Below are positions 6,635-14,975 of a stretch of DNA of 28,304 nucleotides, one piece after another. The DNA is from RGIG5612 sp045600845 (GTDB taxonomy: Bacteria > Bacillota > Clostridia > Lachnospirales > Lachnospiraceae). The notes beneath the pieces are model-generated. The model was not told the origin of the DNA and ran no database searches. It saw only the letters and a program-made list of their open reading frames with translations. Within the stretch, counting starts at the first letter, position 1; each line of letters opens with the position of its first letter. The DNA lies in assembly GCA_045600845.1 (NCBI GenBank), contig JAZRYR010000058.1, positions 1 to 28,304 on the forward strand, given 5' to 3'. The position numbers and the translations under genes are program-made.

Positions 6635-7602
6635 TGAAAACGGTAGGAAGAATATTAGCTATTATAGGAGCCTTTCTGGGAGCATTTATTGTAGCCCTTA
6701 TTCTTGCAGTCCTGATTATTATGAAAGGTCCGTCCAGGAATGCGGCAGAGCTTTTCACGATGTCTTTAAGAGAAACCAGCGCCCTTTACTGGATTCCGGA
6801 TTTGTTTTTTTCAAAGGAAGAGCTACAGGAAATCGTGGATAACAATACTGTAAAATCCAGTGATGAAGAGACGGATACGGGCCTGATTGATACTACGGAT
6901 ACAACGAGTCAGGATATAGAAATCTATGAAATTTCCGGTTCCACTTATATTGGGGATGTCATGCTGATCCATGACCCTTCCAGAGTTTTTGTAGGAAACA
7001 AGGGGGATTATGACGGAAGCGCCGGGACAACGGTTGACAAAATTGCGGAACGTTATGGGGCAATCGCCGGTATTAATGGTGGAGGTTTCTATGATCTGAA
7101 TGGTCAGGGAAATGGAGGACTTCCGGACGGATTTGTCATTTCGGAAGGAGAGCTCTGTTATCAGGATGATGGAACACCGCATGCAGCCATTGGATTTACT
7201 CAGGATAATAAGATGGTTATCGGTTTTTACTCATATTACGATGCGCAGGAGATGGGCTTAAGAGATTGTGTATGTGTACAGACCGTGTACGCACCGGTTC
7301 TTATTGTCAATGGAGAAGAACAGGAAGTATCTGGTGCAGGCGGCGGATTAAATCCGAGAACCGCAATCGGACAGGCAGCAGATGGAACGGTGATATTTGT
7401 AACGACAGATGGAAGACAGGCGAACTCTGTAGGAGCAACTTTTTCCGATATGATAAAAATAATGAGTGACTATGGTGCAGTAAATGCCGCTTCTCTGGAT
7501 GGAGGTTCCTCCACACAGATGGTTTATTATGGAGAATTCTTAAATACACCATATGCACTTTCCGGGGCACGAGAAGTGCCAAATGCATTTTTAGTACGAT
7601 AA
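6634..7602 (+). CDS. Phosphodiester glycosidase (NAGPA/DUF2233) family protein
   Basis: The 322-residue protein has an uncleaved N-terminal membrane anchor (about residues 5-30) and an extracytoplasmic NAGPA domain. Family hallmarks are INGGGF (147-152), NPRTAIG (240-246) and the strongly conserved DGGSST (289-294). Members hydrolyse sugar-1-phosphodiester bonds, as in the mammalian uncovering enzyme, and bacterial relatives act on cell-wall polymers or capsules. Its start overlaps the stop of the glycosyltransferase, so the two are probably made together. Finding it among a deacetylase, a glycosyltransferase and a CapA protein supports a surface glycopolymer joined by phosphodiester links. 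The exact substrate is inference. Confidence 0.9.
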   Translation: MKTVGRILAIIGAFLGAFIVALILAVLIIMKGPSRNAAELFTMSLRETSALYWIPDLFFSKEELQEIVDNNTVKSSDEETDTGLIDTTDTTSQDIEIYEISGSTYIGDVMLIHDPSRVFVGNKGDYDGSAGTTVDKIAERYGAIAGINGGGFYDLNGQGNGGLPDGFVISEGELCYQDDGTPHAAIGFTQDNKMVIGFYSYYDAQEMGLRDCVCVQTVYAPVLIVNGEEQEVSGAGGGLNPRTAIGQAADGTVIFVTTDGRQANSVGATFSDMIKIMSDYGAVNAASLDGGSSTQMVYYGEFLNTPYALSGAREVPNAFLVR

Positions 7603-7617
7603 ATACGGACGAATATC

Positions 7618-9090
7618 ATGGAACAAGAGAGAATGAAACGAGAAGAACAACGGAATACTCGTCCCAAAACGAAAAGAACTCCACGGGAGACCGTTCGAAA
7701 ACGGCCTCCCTATTCCGCCATGGAAGAGCCGCATCCGGTAAGAAGAGCAAGGCCGGCAGGGGCAGAAAATGGCACCCCGATGCCACCAAAGAAAAAACGT
7801 CCAAGACCGGAAGGAGCAGAAAAAGCCACACAGGCAGAGCGCCCGGTAAGGAGGGTAAGGACGGAAGATGAGGCTGTCAAGGCTCCGATAAAAAAGGTCA
7901 CGCCGGAACGAAAGTCATCAAAACAACCATCAAAAAGCATCGCACGGGAAGAAAAATCCCCAAAACGAACGGCTGTCCAAAGAAAAAAAGTCCGTGGAAA
8001 AAAGACTTTTAAGAAAGCTTTGTTAACCAGCTTGATTATCTTTTCGGCAATACTGGTAGCTGCCTTAATCTGTCTTTGGTTTTTCCTTTCTTCATTCGAA
8101 AAGAGCAGGCCGGAGCATTATGCCCAGGCGATTATCCGGAACATTGAAGACGGGAAATATGAAGACCTTCATCTGGTAACCGCGGATGGTTTGTCCCTTG
8201 ATGACGGAAGCTTGATGGCAGATAAAAAAACGATAGGAAATATTATTAAATCAAAAATCGACGCTTCGGATACGTCCTACCGACGTTTAAGTTCGGAAAG
8301 CGATGAAAATAAAAATGTATATCTGGTCAAGACCGGAGATGAAAAACTTCTGAAAGTTGAGTTGGTAAAAGCCGATAAAAAGTTTATCTTTGGCTTTTCT
8401 GATTGGAAAGAAAAAGAAACGGTTCTTCTGTCTCCGGACCTTCAGCCGAAACTCCTGAAAGCCCAGATTCCGACATCCTCCAAATTATATGTGAATGGAA
8501 ATGAAGTACCGGAAACATTTATAACGGAGGCTGCTGGAGAGATTGAATTACTGAATCGGCTGAGAGAATGGGGTATTATCGGGGAACAGCCAAAGGTAAC
8601 GACCTTCAGCATATCCGGCATTTGGGAGAATCCGGAAGTAACCTATGCCTACGAGGGTGGAAATCCTACGGCCTGTGTATTAGAAAATAACCTTTACTCC
8701 GGTGGATTTGAGGCAGACCAGGACTTTATTGATGAAGTATACGGAAGAGTTATTGATTGCATGGAGCCTTATGCATATTATTTCTCCGGAGATGCGGGAA
8801 GAGGTGCTATTGCAAACATTATGCTGGATAATTCTCCGGCTTATGATAATGCAACCAGTGCAGATGTTTCCTGGATGCAGGAACATAGTGATGTCCAGAT
8901 TACGGAAAAGAAAGCAGAAAACTTCAAGCACTATTCGGAAGGCGTATTCTCCTGCGATATCAGTTTTCTGGAGACCATATATCAAGGAGACGAAGCCGTT
9001 AAAACCTGGGATACGAATATGACCTGGATTTTTGTCTGGGATGCTGACAATTATTATCTGGCAGATTTTGTTACGAATGTAGGAGACTGA
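7618..9090 (+). CDS. Single-pass membrane protein with long basic tail, unknown function
   Basis: The 490-residue protein is not assigned to a family. Residues 1-133 are disordered and very rich in Lys, Arg, Pro, Glu and Ala, with repeated PVRRAR/PVRRVR and KKKRPRP-like motifs. A membrane helix follows at about 134-158 (LIIFSAILVAALICLWFFL), then an extracytoplasmic region of about 330 residues. That region contains 'KLYVNGNEVPETFI' and a C-terminal alpha+beta domain ending at a Trp-rich strand. The layout recalls TcaA/YvbJ-like envelope proteins, but no zinc ribbon precedes the helix and the resemblance is only architectural. The basic tail could bind nucleic acid, anionic lipid or a partner. 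It lies between the phosphodiester glycosidase and CapA with small gaps, so it is probably part of the same operon. Confidence 0.85.
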   Translation: MEQERMKREEQRNTRPKTKRTPRETVRKRPPYSAMEEPHPVRRARPAGAENGTPMPPKKKRPRPEGAEKATQAERPVRRVRTEDEAVKAPIKKVTPERKSSKQPSKSIAREEKSPKRTAVQRKKVRGKKTFKKALLTSLIIFSAILVAALICLWFFLSSFEKSRPEHYAQAIIRNIEDGKYEDLHLVTADGLSLDDGSLMADKKTIGNIIKSKIDASDTSYRRLSSESDENKNVYLVKTGDEKLLKVELVKADKKFIFGFSDWKEKETVLLSPDLQPKLLKAQIPTSSKLYVNGNEVPETFITEAAGEIELLNRLREWGIIGEQPKVTTFSISGIWENPEVTYAYEGGNPTACVLENNLYSGGFEADQDFIDEVYGRVIDCMEPYAYYFSGDAGRGAIANIMLDNSPAYDNATSADVSWMQEHSDVQITEKKAENFKHYSEGVFSCDISFLETIYQGDEAVKTWDTNMTWIFVWDADNYYLADFVTNVGD

Positions 9091-9111
9091 TCCAACTTGA
9101 ATAGGTGAAAA

Positions 9112-10398
9112 ATGAGTAAAAACAATTCAAATTACAAAAAGAAAAAAAGCGGATTTAAACCGGGAGTTTTGACGATCATTCTTGTAGTTTTGTTAGCTGC
9201 GGTTCTGGTTGTTCTTTTCCTGACGAAAAAAGATGTGGAAGAGGAAGACACCCGCACGGTTCTGGCAGAACCTCAGATTGAAGAATCCATTACGGTAGGA
9301 GCTACCGGAGACCTGTTGATTCATACTCCGATTATTACGGCAGTAGATACGGGGGATGGTTATGACTTCAGTGGTTGTTTTGGTCTGGTTGCTCCATATT
9401 ATCAGGAGCCGGATCTGATGATTGCCAATCTGGAAGTCACCTTTGGTGGAGACGAGGCAGGCTCCTACCGGGGCTATCCGACTTTTAACTGTCCGGACAG
9501 CCTGGCTCCTGTTCTTGCGAATGCGGGTGTTGATGTCTGTCTGACGGCAAATAACCATTCTTACGATACCGGTTTTGACGGAATGTTAAGAACCCTTCAG
9601 GTTCTGGATGAAAATGGAATTGGACATTTAGGAACCCGACAGGATGAAAATGAGCATTTTGTAATGGTACGGAAAGTGGGCGACATTAAATTAGGCATGG
9701 TCTGCTTTACTTATGATACCCGGGATTCTACCGGCTGGGCCAAATCCTTAAATGGAATCGTCATGGACGACGGTGCAGTAAATCTGGTAAACAGCTTCTG
9801 TTATCCGGACTTGGACGAACTGTACAATGATGTAGCCAAAGCCATGGATGAGATGAATATGCTGGGAGTTGACAGCAAAATCGTATTTATTCATTGGGGA
9901 AATGAGTATACCGATGATCCAAATGATTATGAGTATGAAATTGCCCAGGAAATCTGTGAATTGGGAGCGGATGTAATTATCGGCGGTCATCCACACGTTA
10001 TTCAGAAGTATGATACGTTAACGAACAGTAAAGGGCACCAGACCTTATGCCTGTATTCTATGGGAAATGAACTGTCAAACCAGAGAGCAGAGTTGATGAA
10101 TGAGGACGGATTCCGTGGGTATACGGAAGATGGTCTGATTTTTGAAGTAACATACTCAAAATTCAACAATGGAAACGTAAAGATCACGGGTCTGGAAATT
10201 CTTCCGACGTGGGTAGAATATGATGGATCTTATTCCATTGTTCCTTTGGATGCAGAGGTGGATCCTTATTCTTGGGGAGCATCGAATACCGAGGCGGCCA
10301 TGAACTCTTACGAGAGAACGGAAGGAAGAGTCAGTGAGGCATATAATGCTTTCCGTAGGAGCAAAAAGCAGGAACCGGTACCGACCAGCCTGTATTAA
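9112..10398 (+). CDS. CapA family (PGA_cap) metallophosphatase-like protein
   Basis: The 428-residue protein has a basic N terminus, one membrane helix (about 18-38) and an extracytoplasmic CapA domain with a calcineurin-like metallophosphatase fold. Metal-site motifs are in order: GATGDLL (63-69, Asp67), ANLE, TANNHSYD (145-152, Asn148-His149), HWGNEY (261-266) and GGHPHVIQ (291-298). The founding member takes part in making poly-gamma-glutamate capsule, but the wider family is found with many surface polymers, and no capB or capC is visible here. The ribosome binding site AGGTG lies 4 bases before the ATG. It appears to be the last gene of the envelope run. No clear terminator is seen after it. 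Confidence 0.92.
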   Translation: MSKNNSNYKKKKSGFKPGVLTIILVVLLAAVLVVLFLTKKDVEEEDTRTVLAEPQIEESITVGATGDLLIHTPIITAVDTGDGYDFSGCFGLVAPYYQEPDLMIANLEVTFGGDEAGSYRGYPTFNCPDSLAPVLANAGVDVCLTANNHSYDTGFDGMLRTLQVLDENGIGHLGTRQDENEHFVMVRKVGDIKLGMVCFTYDTRDSTGWAKSLNGIVMDDGAVNLVNSFCYPDLDELYNDVAKAMDEMNMLGVDSKIVFIHWGNEYTDDPNDYEYEIAQEICELGADVIIGGHPHVIQKYDTLTNSKGHQTLCLYSMGNELSNQRAELMNEDGFRGYTEDGLIFEVTYSKFNNGNVKITGLEILPTWVEYDGSYSIVPLDAEVDPYSWGASNTEAAMNSYERTEGRVSEAYNAFRRSKKQEPVPTSLY

Positions 10399-10449
10399 TG
10401 TGGAGTATCCATTGAAAAAAAATGGGGAATTTAGTATCATAAGTTAATT

Positions 10450-10467
10450 ATTTTGTCGACAAGATAA
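10450..10467. promoter_or_regulatory. Palindromic operator candidate ahead of iorA
   Basis: TTGTCGACAA (10453-10462) is a perfect palindrome and extends to an 18-base near-perfect one, TAT-n-TTGTCGACAA-n-ATA. Its form, T-n-G-T-n-n-A-C-n-A, fits sites bound by FadR/FCD-type GntR regulators. Such a regulator is encoded at the end of this operon (14976-15656). It overlaps an AT-rich hexamer (TAATAT, 10465-10470) that could be a -10 box, but I could not find a convincing -35. Confidence 0.5.
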
Positions 10468-10540
10468 TATACGGAAATTTGATATAAATTTCTTTAACAT
10501 AGTAAAAAAACATTATTAAAGTGTAAGGAAGGATAAAGCA

Positions 10541-12331
10541 ATGAGCAAGATGATTATGAGCGGCAACGAAGCTGTTGCACGTGGTGCTTATGAAGGTGGT
10601 GTTCACTTTGCAGCAGCATACCCGGGCACTCCAAGTACCGAAATCTTAGAGAACATTGGCGGTCTTTACAAAGACGACATCTATTGCGAATGGGCGCCAA
10701 ATGAGAAAGTAGCAGCAGAAGCAGCATATGGTGCTGCTATTGGTGGAATGAGATCTATGGTTACCTTCAAACATGTTGGTATGAACGTAGCTGCAGACCC
10801 TATTTTTACTGCTGGTTATGCAGGAGCAAACGGTGGTTTCGTTCTGGTTAGTGCAGATGACCCTGCATGCCATAGTTCCCAGAATGAGCAGGATAACAGA
10901 CTGTATGCACAGCATGCAAAGCTGTTAATGTTAGAAGCTTCCGATTCCCAGGAATGCAAAGACTTCTTTAGAGATGCTTTTGAACTTTCCGAGAAATTCG
11001 ATATGGCAGTTCTGTTCCGTATGACGACCCGTGTCTGCCATTCCAAGAGTGTTGTTGAATTAGGTGAAAGAGCAGATTCTCCGGTAAAGAAATATGAAAG
11101 AAGAGCGGACAAATTTGCAATGCTTCCGGCAACAGCAAAGAAACGCCATATTATTGTTGAAGAAAACATTATTAAAGCTAGAGAATTCTCAAATAACTGC
11201 AAGTATAACAGATTAGAAGAAGTAGAAGGCGCTGAAATCGGTATTATTACTTCCGGTATTTCTTATCAGTATGTAAAAGAAGTATTCGGCGACACCGCTT
11301 CTGTTTTGAAATTAGGCCTTACCTTCCCGCTGCCGGATAAGATGCTGGCTGATTTCGCTGCAAAATATAAAACTCTTTATGTCGTAGAAGAAGGCGAACC
11401 TTACATCGAAAACGCTGTTAAGGCTTTAGGCTTTGGTCATGTAATCGGAAAAGAGAAACTGACGATTCAGGGCGAATTCAATACAAAGGTTGTAAGCGAT
11501 GCTTTAACCGATGCAGCAGAAAAATTCACTTACAAAGTAGAAAACGCAAATATTCCTGCTCGTCCTCCGGTACTTTGCGCTGGATGCCCTCATAGAGGAT
11601 TTTATTTTGCATTAGGAAAATATAGTGACAAGTTTGTATCCATGGGCGATATCGGATGCTATGCATTAGCAGTGAACCCTCCTCTGAATGGATTTGATTG
11701 CTCCATCTGCATGGGCGGCGGTTTCTCAACCTTAGTAGGTATTTCCAGAGCTCTGAAGGCTCAGGGAGACACCAGAAAAGCTATCGGCGAATTAGGCGAT
11801 TCCACCTTCTTCCATTCCGGTCTGACTTCTCTGATTGATATCGTAGCTTCGGAATCCAACGTAGTAGCAGTTGTTCTGGATAACTCCATTACAGCTATGA
11901 CCGGACATCAGCAGAATCCTGGAACAACCAAGAACCTGATGGGTTATGATACTCCAGCTATCGACATTGAAGGTTTAGTAAGAGCTTGTGGTATTGATGA
12001 TGCTCATTTAAGAGTATTTGATCCAATGGATCAGGAAGCAGCAGACGAGGCTCTGAAGGCTGCTTATGAAGCAGAAGGACCTTTCGTAATCATTACAAAG
12101 AGACCTTGCGCTCTTCTGAAAGAAGTTATCAAGGCAAATGCAGGCAAACATGTAAAAGTTAACCCAGATAAGTGCGTTGGCTGTAAGCTCTGTCTGAAGA
12201 TCGGTTGCCCAAGTATGGCTTATGATGCAGTAAATAAGAAAGCTGTTATCGCAGACGTTGATAACTGTAACCAGTGTACACTGTGCATGCAGCAGTGCAA
12301 ACTTGACGCAATTGAGAAAGTAGGTGAATAA
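10541..12331 (+). CDS. iorA: Indolepyruvate:ferredoxin oxidoreductase, alpha subunit
   Basis: The 596-residue thiamine-diphosphate enzyme subunit would oxidatively decarboxylate aryl pyruvates (indolepyruvate, phenylpyruvate) to aryl-acetyl-CoA and pass electrons to ferredoxin. Visible parts are the pyrimidine-binding N-terminal domain (AAYPGTPSTEI, then 'E-W-x-P-N-E-K-V-A'), a central transketolase-C-like domain, and the TPP-binding domain (CAGCPHRG, 'GDIGCYA', 'GGGFSTLVG', 'GDSTFFHSG'). Two C-terminal ferredoxin clusters follow: Cys545-x2-Cys548-x2-Cys551-x4-Cys556 and Cys576-x2-Cys579-x2-Cys582-x3-Cys586. The length is normal for IorA. The ribosome binding site is GGAAGG. Its stop lies 1 base before the iorB start, as expected for an alpha-beta complex. 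Substrate preference could also include branched 2-oxoacids. Confidence 0.95.
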   Translation: MSKMIMSGNEAVARGAYEGGVHFAAAYPGTPSTEILENIGGLYKDDIYCEWAPNEKVAAEAAYGAAIGGMRSMVTFKHVGMNVAADPIFTAGYAGANGGFVLVSADDPACHSSQNEQDNRLYAQHAKLLMLEASDSQECKDFFRDAFELSEKFDMAVLFRMTTRVCHSKSVVELGERADSPVKKYERRADKFAMLPATAKKRHIIVEENIIKAREFSNNCKYNRLEEVEGAEIGIITSGISYQYVKEVFGDTASVLKLGLTFPLPDKMLADFAAKYKTLYVVEEGEPYIENAVKALGFGHVIGKEKLTIQGEFNTKVVSDALTDAAEKFTYKVENANIPARPPVLCAGCPHRGFYFALGKYSDKFVSMGDIGCYALAVNPPLNGFDCSICMGGGFSTLVGISRALKAQGDTRKAIGELGDSTFFHSGLTSLIDIVASESNVVAVVLDNSITAMTGHQQNPGTTKNLMGYDTPAIDIEGLVRACGIDDAHLRVFDPMDQEAADEALKAAYEAEGPFVIITKRPCALLKEVIKANAGKHVKVNPDKCVGCKLCLKIGCPSMAYDAVNKKAVIADVDNCNQCTLCMQQCKLDAIEKVGE

Positions 12332-12332
12332 T

Positions 12333-12902
12333 ATGAACAAAAGTATCATTTTAGTAGGTGTTGGCGGACAGGGAACCATCACTACATCATCTATCCTTTC
12401 CAAAGGATTAATCGAAAATGGATTTGACGTAAAGATGAGCGAAATCCACGGTATGAGCCAGCGTGGCGGTACGGTAGTAACTCAGATTAAATATGGTGAG
12501 AAGGTTTATTCTCCAATTATCGGCGACGGGGAAGCAGACGTAATCGTTTCTTTCGAAAAACTGGAAGCTTTAAGAGCTCTTCCATACCTGAAAGAGGGGG
12601 GCGTTATCGTAACGGATACTCGTGAAATTTACCCGATGCCAGTACTGACCGGCGAATCGGAATATCCTTCCGATGCCATTGAGCAGTTAAAAGCTGTAGC
12701 TCCTAAGGTTATCGTAGTTGAGGCAGCTAAGGTAGCAGAAGAACTTGGAAATGTAAAAGCACAGAATATCGTTCTTTTAGGCGCTTTAGTAAAACAGTTG
12801 GGAATCGACGGAATTGACTGGAAAGCAATCGTAGCGAAAAGCGTTCCGGCAAAAACCGTTGACCTTAACCTCGCGGCTTTTGATAAAGGCTACAACATGT
12901 AA
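12333..12902 (+). CDS. iorB: Indolepyruvate:ferredoxin oxidoreductase, beta subunit
   Basis: The 189-residue subunit has the pyruvate-ferredoxin-oxidoreductase gamma-type domain: GVGGQGTITTSSIL near the N terminus and the family motif SEIHGMSQRGGTV. With IorA it forms the oxidoreductase. The open frame extends to an upstream GTG at 12324, but I chose ATG 12333 because TAGGTGA lies 6 bases upstream and it follows the iorA stop directly. Expression is probably coupled to iorA. A strong hairpin, not a classical terminator, follows it at 12914-12937 before ptb. Confidence 0.95.
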   Translation: MNKSIILVGVGGQGTITTSSILSKGLIENGFDVKMSEIHGMSQRGGTVVTQIKYGEKVYSPIIGDGEADVIVSFEKLEALRALPYLKEGGVIVTDTREIYPMPVLTGESEYPSDAIEQLKAVAPKVIVVEAAKVAEELGNVKAQNIVLLGALVKQLGIDGIDWKAIVAKSVPAKTVDLNLAAFDKGYNM

Positions 12903-12913
12903 TAAAAAACGAA

Positions 12914-12937
12914 CAGGCAGGATGAATATCCTGCCTG
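12914..12937 (+). promoter_or_regulatory. Strong hairpin between iorB and ptb
   Basis: CAGGCAGGAT (12914-12923) pairs perfectly with ATCCTGCCTG (12928-12937) around a GAAT loop. No T run follows (the next bases are CTTAATATTCG), so it is not a standard terminator. It may protect or define mRNA ends, or allow partial read-through, setting the ratio of iorAB to ptb-buk transcripts. The ptb ribosome binding site (TAGGAG) lies 15 bases further on. Confidence 0.65.
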
Positions 12938-12963
12938 CTTAATATTCGTTATAGGAGCACAAA

Positions 12964-13890
12964 ATGAAATACAGAAACTTTGATGAAATTATCAAGCAGT
13001 TGGAAGGCAAAGACGTTTTAAGCAGAGTCGTAGTAGCTGCTGCAAATGATGACCATACCTTAGGCGCTGTTAAGATAGCGGTAGATAAAGGCTTGGTAAA
13101 ACCGGTTCTGGTTGGCCATAAAGAGGAAATTTTAAAAGTCTGCAAAGAAGTAGGCCTGGAAGTTCCGGACGAAGACATTTATGACGAGCTGGACGATGAA
13201 GCTGCTGCATGGAAGGCGGTAGACCTGATCCATGAAGGCAAGGCAGAAGTCTTAATGAAAGGAAAATTGGACAGCAACGTATATCTGAAGGCTGTTATTA
13301 ATAAAGAGCATGGTTTAAGAAAAGAAGACGCTGGAACCATCAGTGTATTTACGGCTCATGAAGTTCCGACCACCGGAAGAATCTATGTGCCGGTAGAAGG
13401 CGGCATGATTCCTTATCCAACCTTAGAGCAGAAAAAAGACATTATCCAGAACACCGTTAATGCCATGATTTCTTTGGGATGGACCGATATTAAAGTTGGC
13501 GTTCTTGCCTGCAAGGAAAAAATGGATCCGAAAATGCCGGAGACTGTGGATGCGGATGAATTAAAGAAAATGAATGAGCGTGGCGAAATTACCGGATGTA
13601 TTGTAGACGGCCCTGTATCCTTTGACTGTGCCTGCAGCAAAGAAATTGCGGAATTTAAGGGATATGATTCTCCAATCGCCGGAGAATGTGATGTTCTGTT
13701 AGCTCCGAACATCCATGCAGGAAATATTATGGGCAAAATGATGTCTGTATTATGTGGCAGCCGTTTCGGCAGCTTCCTGGTAGGAACCACCTATCCGGTA
13801 GTCTTCTCAAGCAGAGGCTCTACCTCCGATGAAAAATTTGTTTCCATCTGTCTGGCAGCAATTTCTGCCATGAATTCAAAAGGGGAGTAA
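12964..13890 (+). CDS. ptb: Phosphate butyryltransferase-type phosphotransacylase
   Basis: The 308-residue enzyme of the phosphate acetyl/butyryltransferase family would convert acyl-CoA plus phosphate to acyl-phosphate plus CoA. It aligns closely with clostridial Ptb in the 'K-A-E-V-L-M-K-G' segment, in PKMPETVDADELKKM..RGEI, GCIVDGPVSFD, and 'LLAPNIHAGNIMGK', with the C-terminal ADP/CoA-binding strand GSFLVGTTYPVVFSSR. The length is normal. The start has a good TAGGAG site 7 bases upstream. buk follows by 4 bases. Because of the iorAB genes ahead, the natural substrates may be aryl-acetyl-CoA or branched acyl-CoA, not only butyryl-CoA. No butyryl-CoA synthesis genes are seen in the window. 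Confidence 0.93.
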   Translation: MKYRNFDEIIKQLEGKDVLSRVVVAAANDDHTLGAVKIAVDKGLVKPVLVGHKEEILKVCKEVGLEVPDEDIYDELDDEAAAWKAVDLIHEGKAEVLMKGKLDSNVYLKAVINKEHGLRKEDAGTISVFTAHEVPTTGRIYVPVEGGMIPYPTLEQKKDIIQNTVNAMISLGWTDIKVGVLACKEKMDPKMPETVDADELKKMNERGEITGCIVDGPVSFDCACSKEIAEFKGYDSPIAGECDVLLAPNIHAGNIMGKMMSVLCGSRFGSFLVGTTYPVVFSSRGSTSDEKFVSICLAAISAMNSKGE

Positions 13891-13894
13891 AACA

Positions 13895-14974
13895 ATGGAA
13901 AAATTATTGGTAATGAACCCTGGTTCGACATCAACAAAAATTGCTGTTTATGAAGATGAAAAGCCGTTATTCACAGAAAGCATTTCTCATTCTGCAGAAG
14001 AATTGGCTCAGTTTGATGAAATTACGGATCAGTTTGAATTTCGAAAAGATACCATTATTAAATCCATGGAGGAGCATGGCATCGCTTTGGAAGATTTAAC
14101 TGCAATCGTAAGCAGATGTGGCCTCCTTCCACCAATCGAAGCCGGTGCTTATAAAGTAAACGAAGACATGGTTTGGCAGATGAAATACAATCCACAGAAC
14201 AACCATGCTTCCAACGTAGGAGCTCCCATTGCATGGGCTTTAAGCCAACAGCTGAACATTCCGGCTTTCGTATATGATGGAATTACCGTAGACGAAATGA
14301 TTCCTCTTACGAAAATTACCGGTTTTAAAGGTATGCGCAGAAAAGCTTTAGGGCATAACCTGAATATGAGAGCTGCTGCAAAACGTTGGGAAAAAGAGAC
14401 AGGAAAACCTTATGATCGGTCCAATCTGGTGATTGCCCATTTGGGTGGCGGTATTACCGAGTCCTTACATTCCATGGGAAGAATCATTGACTTCGTCAGT
14501 GATGAAGAAGGTCCGTTCTCTCCAGAACGTACCGGTGGCCTGCCTTTGTTCCAGGTGGTTGATATGGCCTTCTCAGGCGAATATGACCAGAAATCTATGA
14601 TGAAAGAGATTAAAGGAAAAGGCGGTCTCCTTTCTCATTTAGGAACCACTTCTTCTCCGGAAATTGAAAAAAGAATTGAAGAAGGGGATGAATATGCAAA
14701 GCTGGTATATGAGGCGATGACTTTATCCGTTGCAAAGCATATCGCAGCTCTTTCTACAACCGTAAACGGAAAAGTTGACGCGATTATTCTTACTGGTGGA
14801 CTTGCAAAATCCGATATGATTCCAAAAATGATTGCAGACAGAGTAGAGTTTATCGCCCCTGTTGTTGTATATCCTGGGGAAAACGAGATGGATTCTCTCG
14901 CCTTTGGTGCATTAAGAGTATTAAGAGGCGAAGAAGAAGCAAAAACTTTTGTTAAAGTTGAAGGAAAAATCTGA
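13895..14974 (+). CDS. buk: Butyrate kinase-type acyl kinase
   Basis: The 359-residue member of the acetokinase family (ASKHA fold) would transfer phosphate from acyl-phosphate to ADP, yielding ATP and the free acid. The N-terminal phosphate loop MNPGSTSTKIAVY, the 'HLGGGI' motif, GPFSPERTGGLP and the C-terminal 'ILTGGLA' adenosine motif are all typical of butyrate kinase and branched-chain-fatty-acid kinase. The length matches the family. The start has AGGGGAG upstream, and the stop lies just before the GntR gene's ATG. With Ptb it completes substrate-level phosphorylation. Which acid is made (butyrate, isobutyrate/isovalerate or an aryl acetate) cannot be decided from the sequence alone. 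Confidence 0.94.
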   Translation: MEKLLVMNPGSTSTKIAVYEDEKPLFTESISHSAEELAQFDEITDQFEFRKDTIIKSMEEHGIALEDLTAIVSRCGLLPPIEAGAYKVNEDMVWQMKYNPQNNHASNVGAPIAWALSQQLNIPAFVYDGITVDEMIPLTKITGFKGMRRKALGHNLNMRAAAKRWEKETGKPYDRSNLVIAHLGGGITESLHSMGRIIDFVSDEEGPFSPERTGGLPLFQVVDMAFSGEYDQKSMMKEIKGKGGLLSHLGTTSSPEIEKRIEEGDEYAKLVYEAMTLSVAKHIAALSTTVNGKVDAIILTGGLAKSDMIPKMIADRVEFIAPVVVYPGENEMDSLAFGALRVLRGEEEAKTFVKVEGKI

Positions 14975-14975
14975 T

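Noticed and set aside
10399..10430. A possible terminator after the CapA gene (CCATT...AATGG)
   Set aside because: The stem is only five pairs and no T tail follows.
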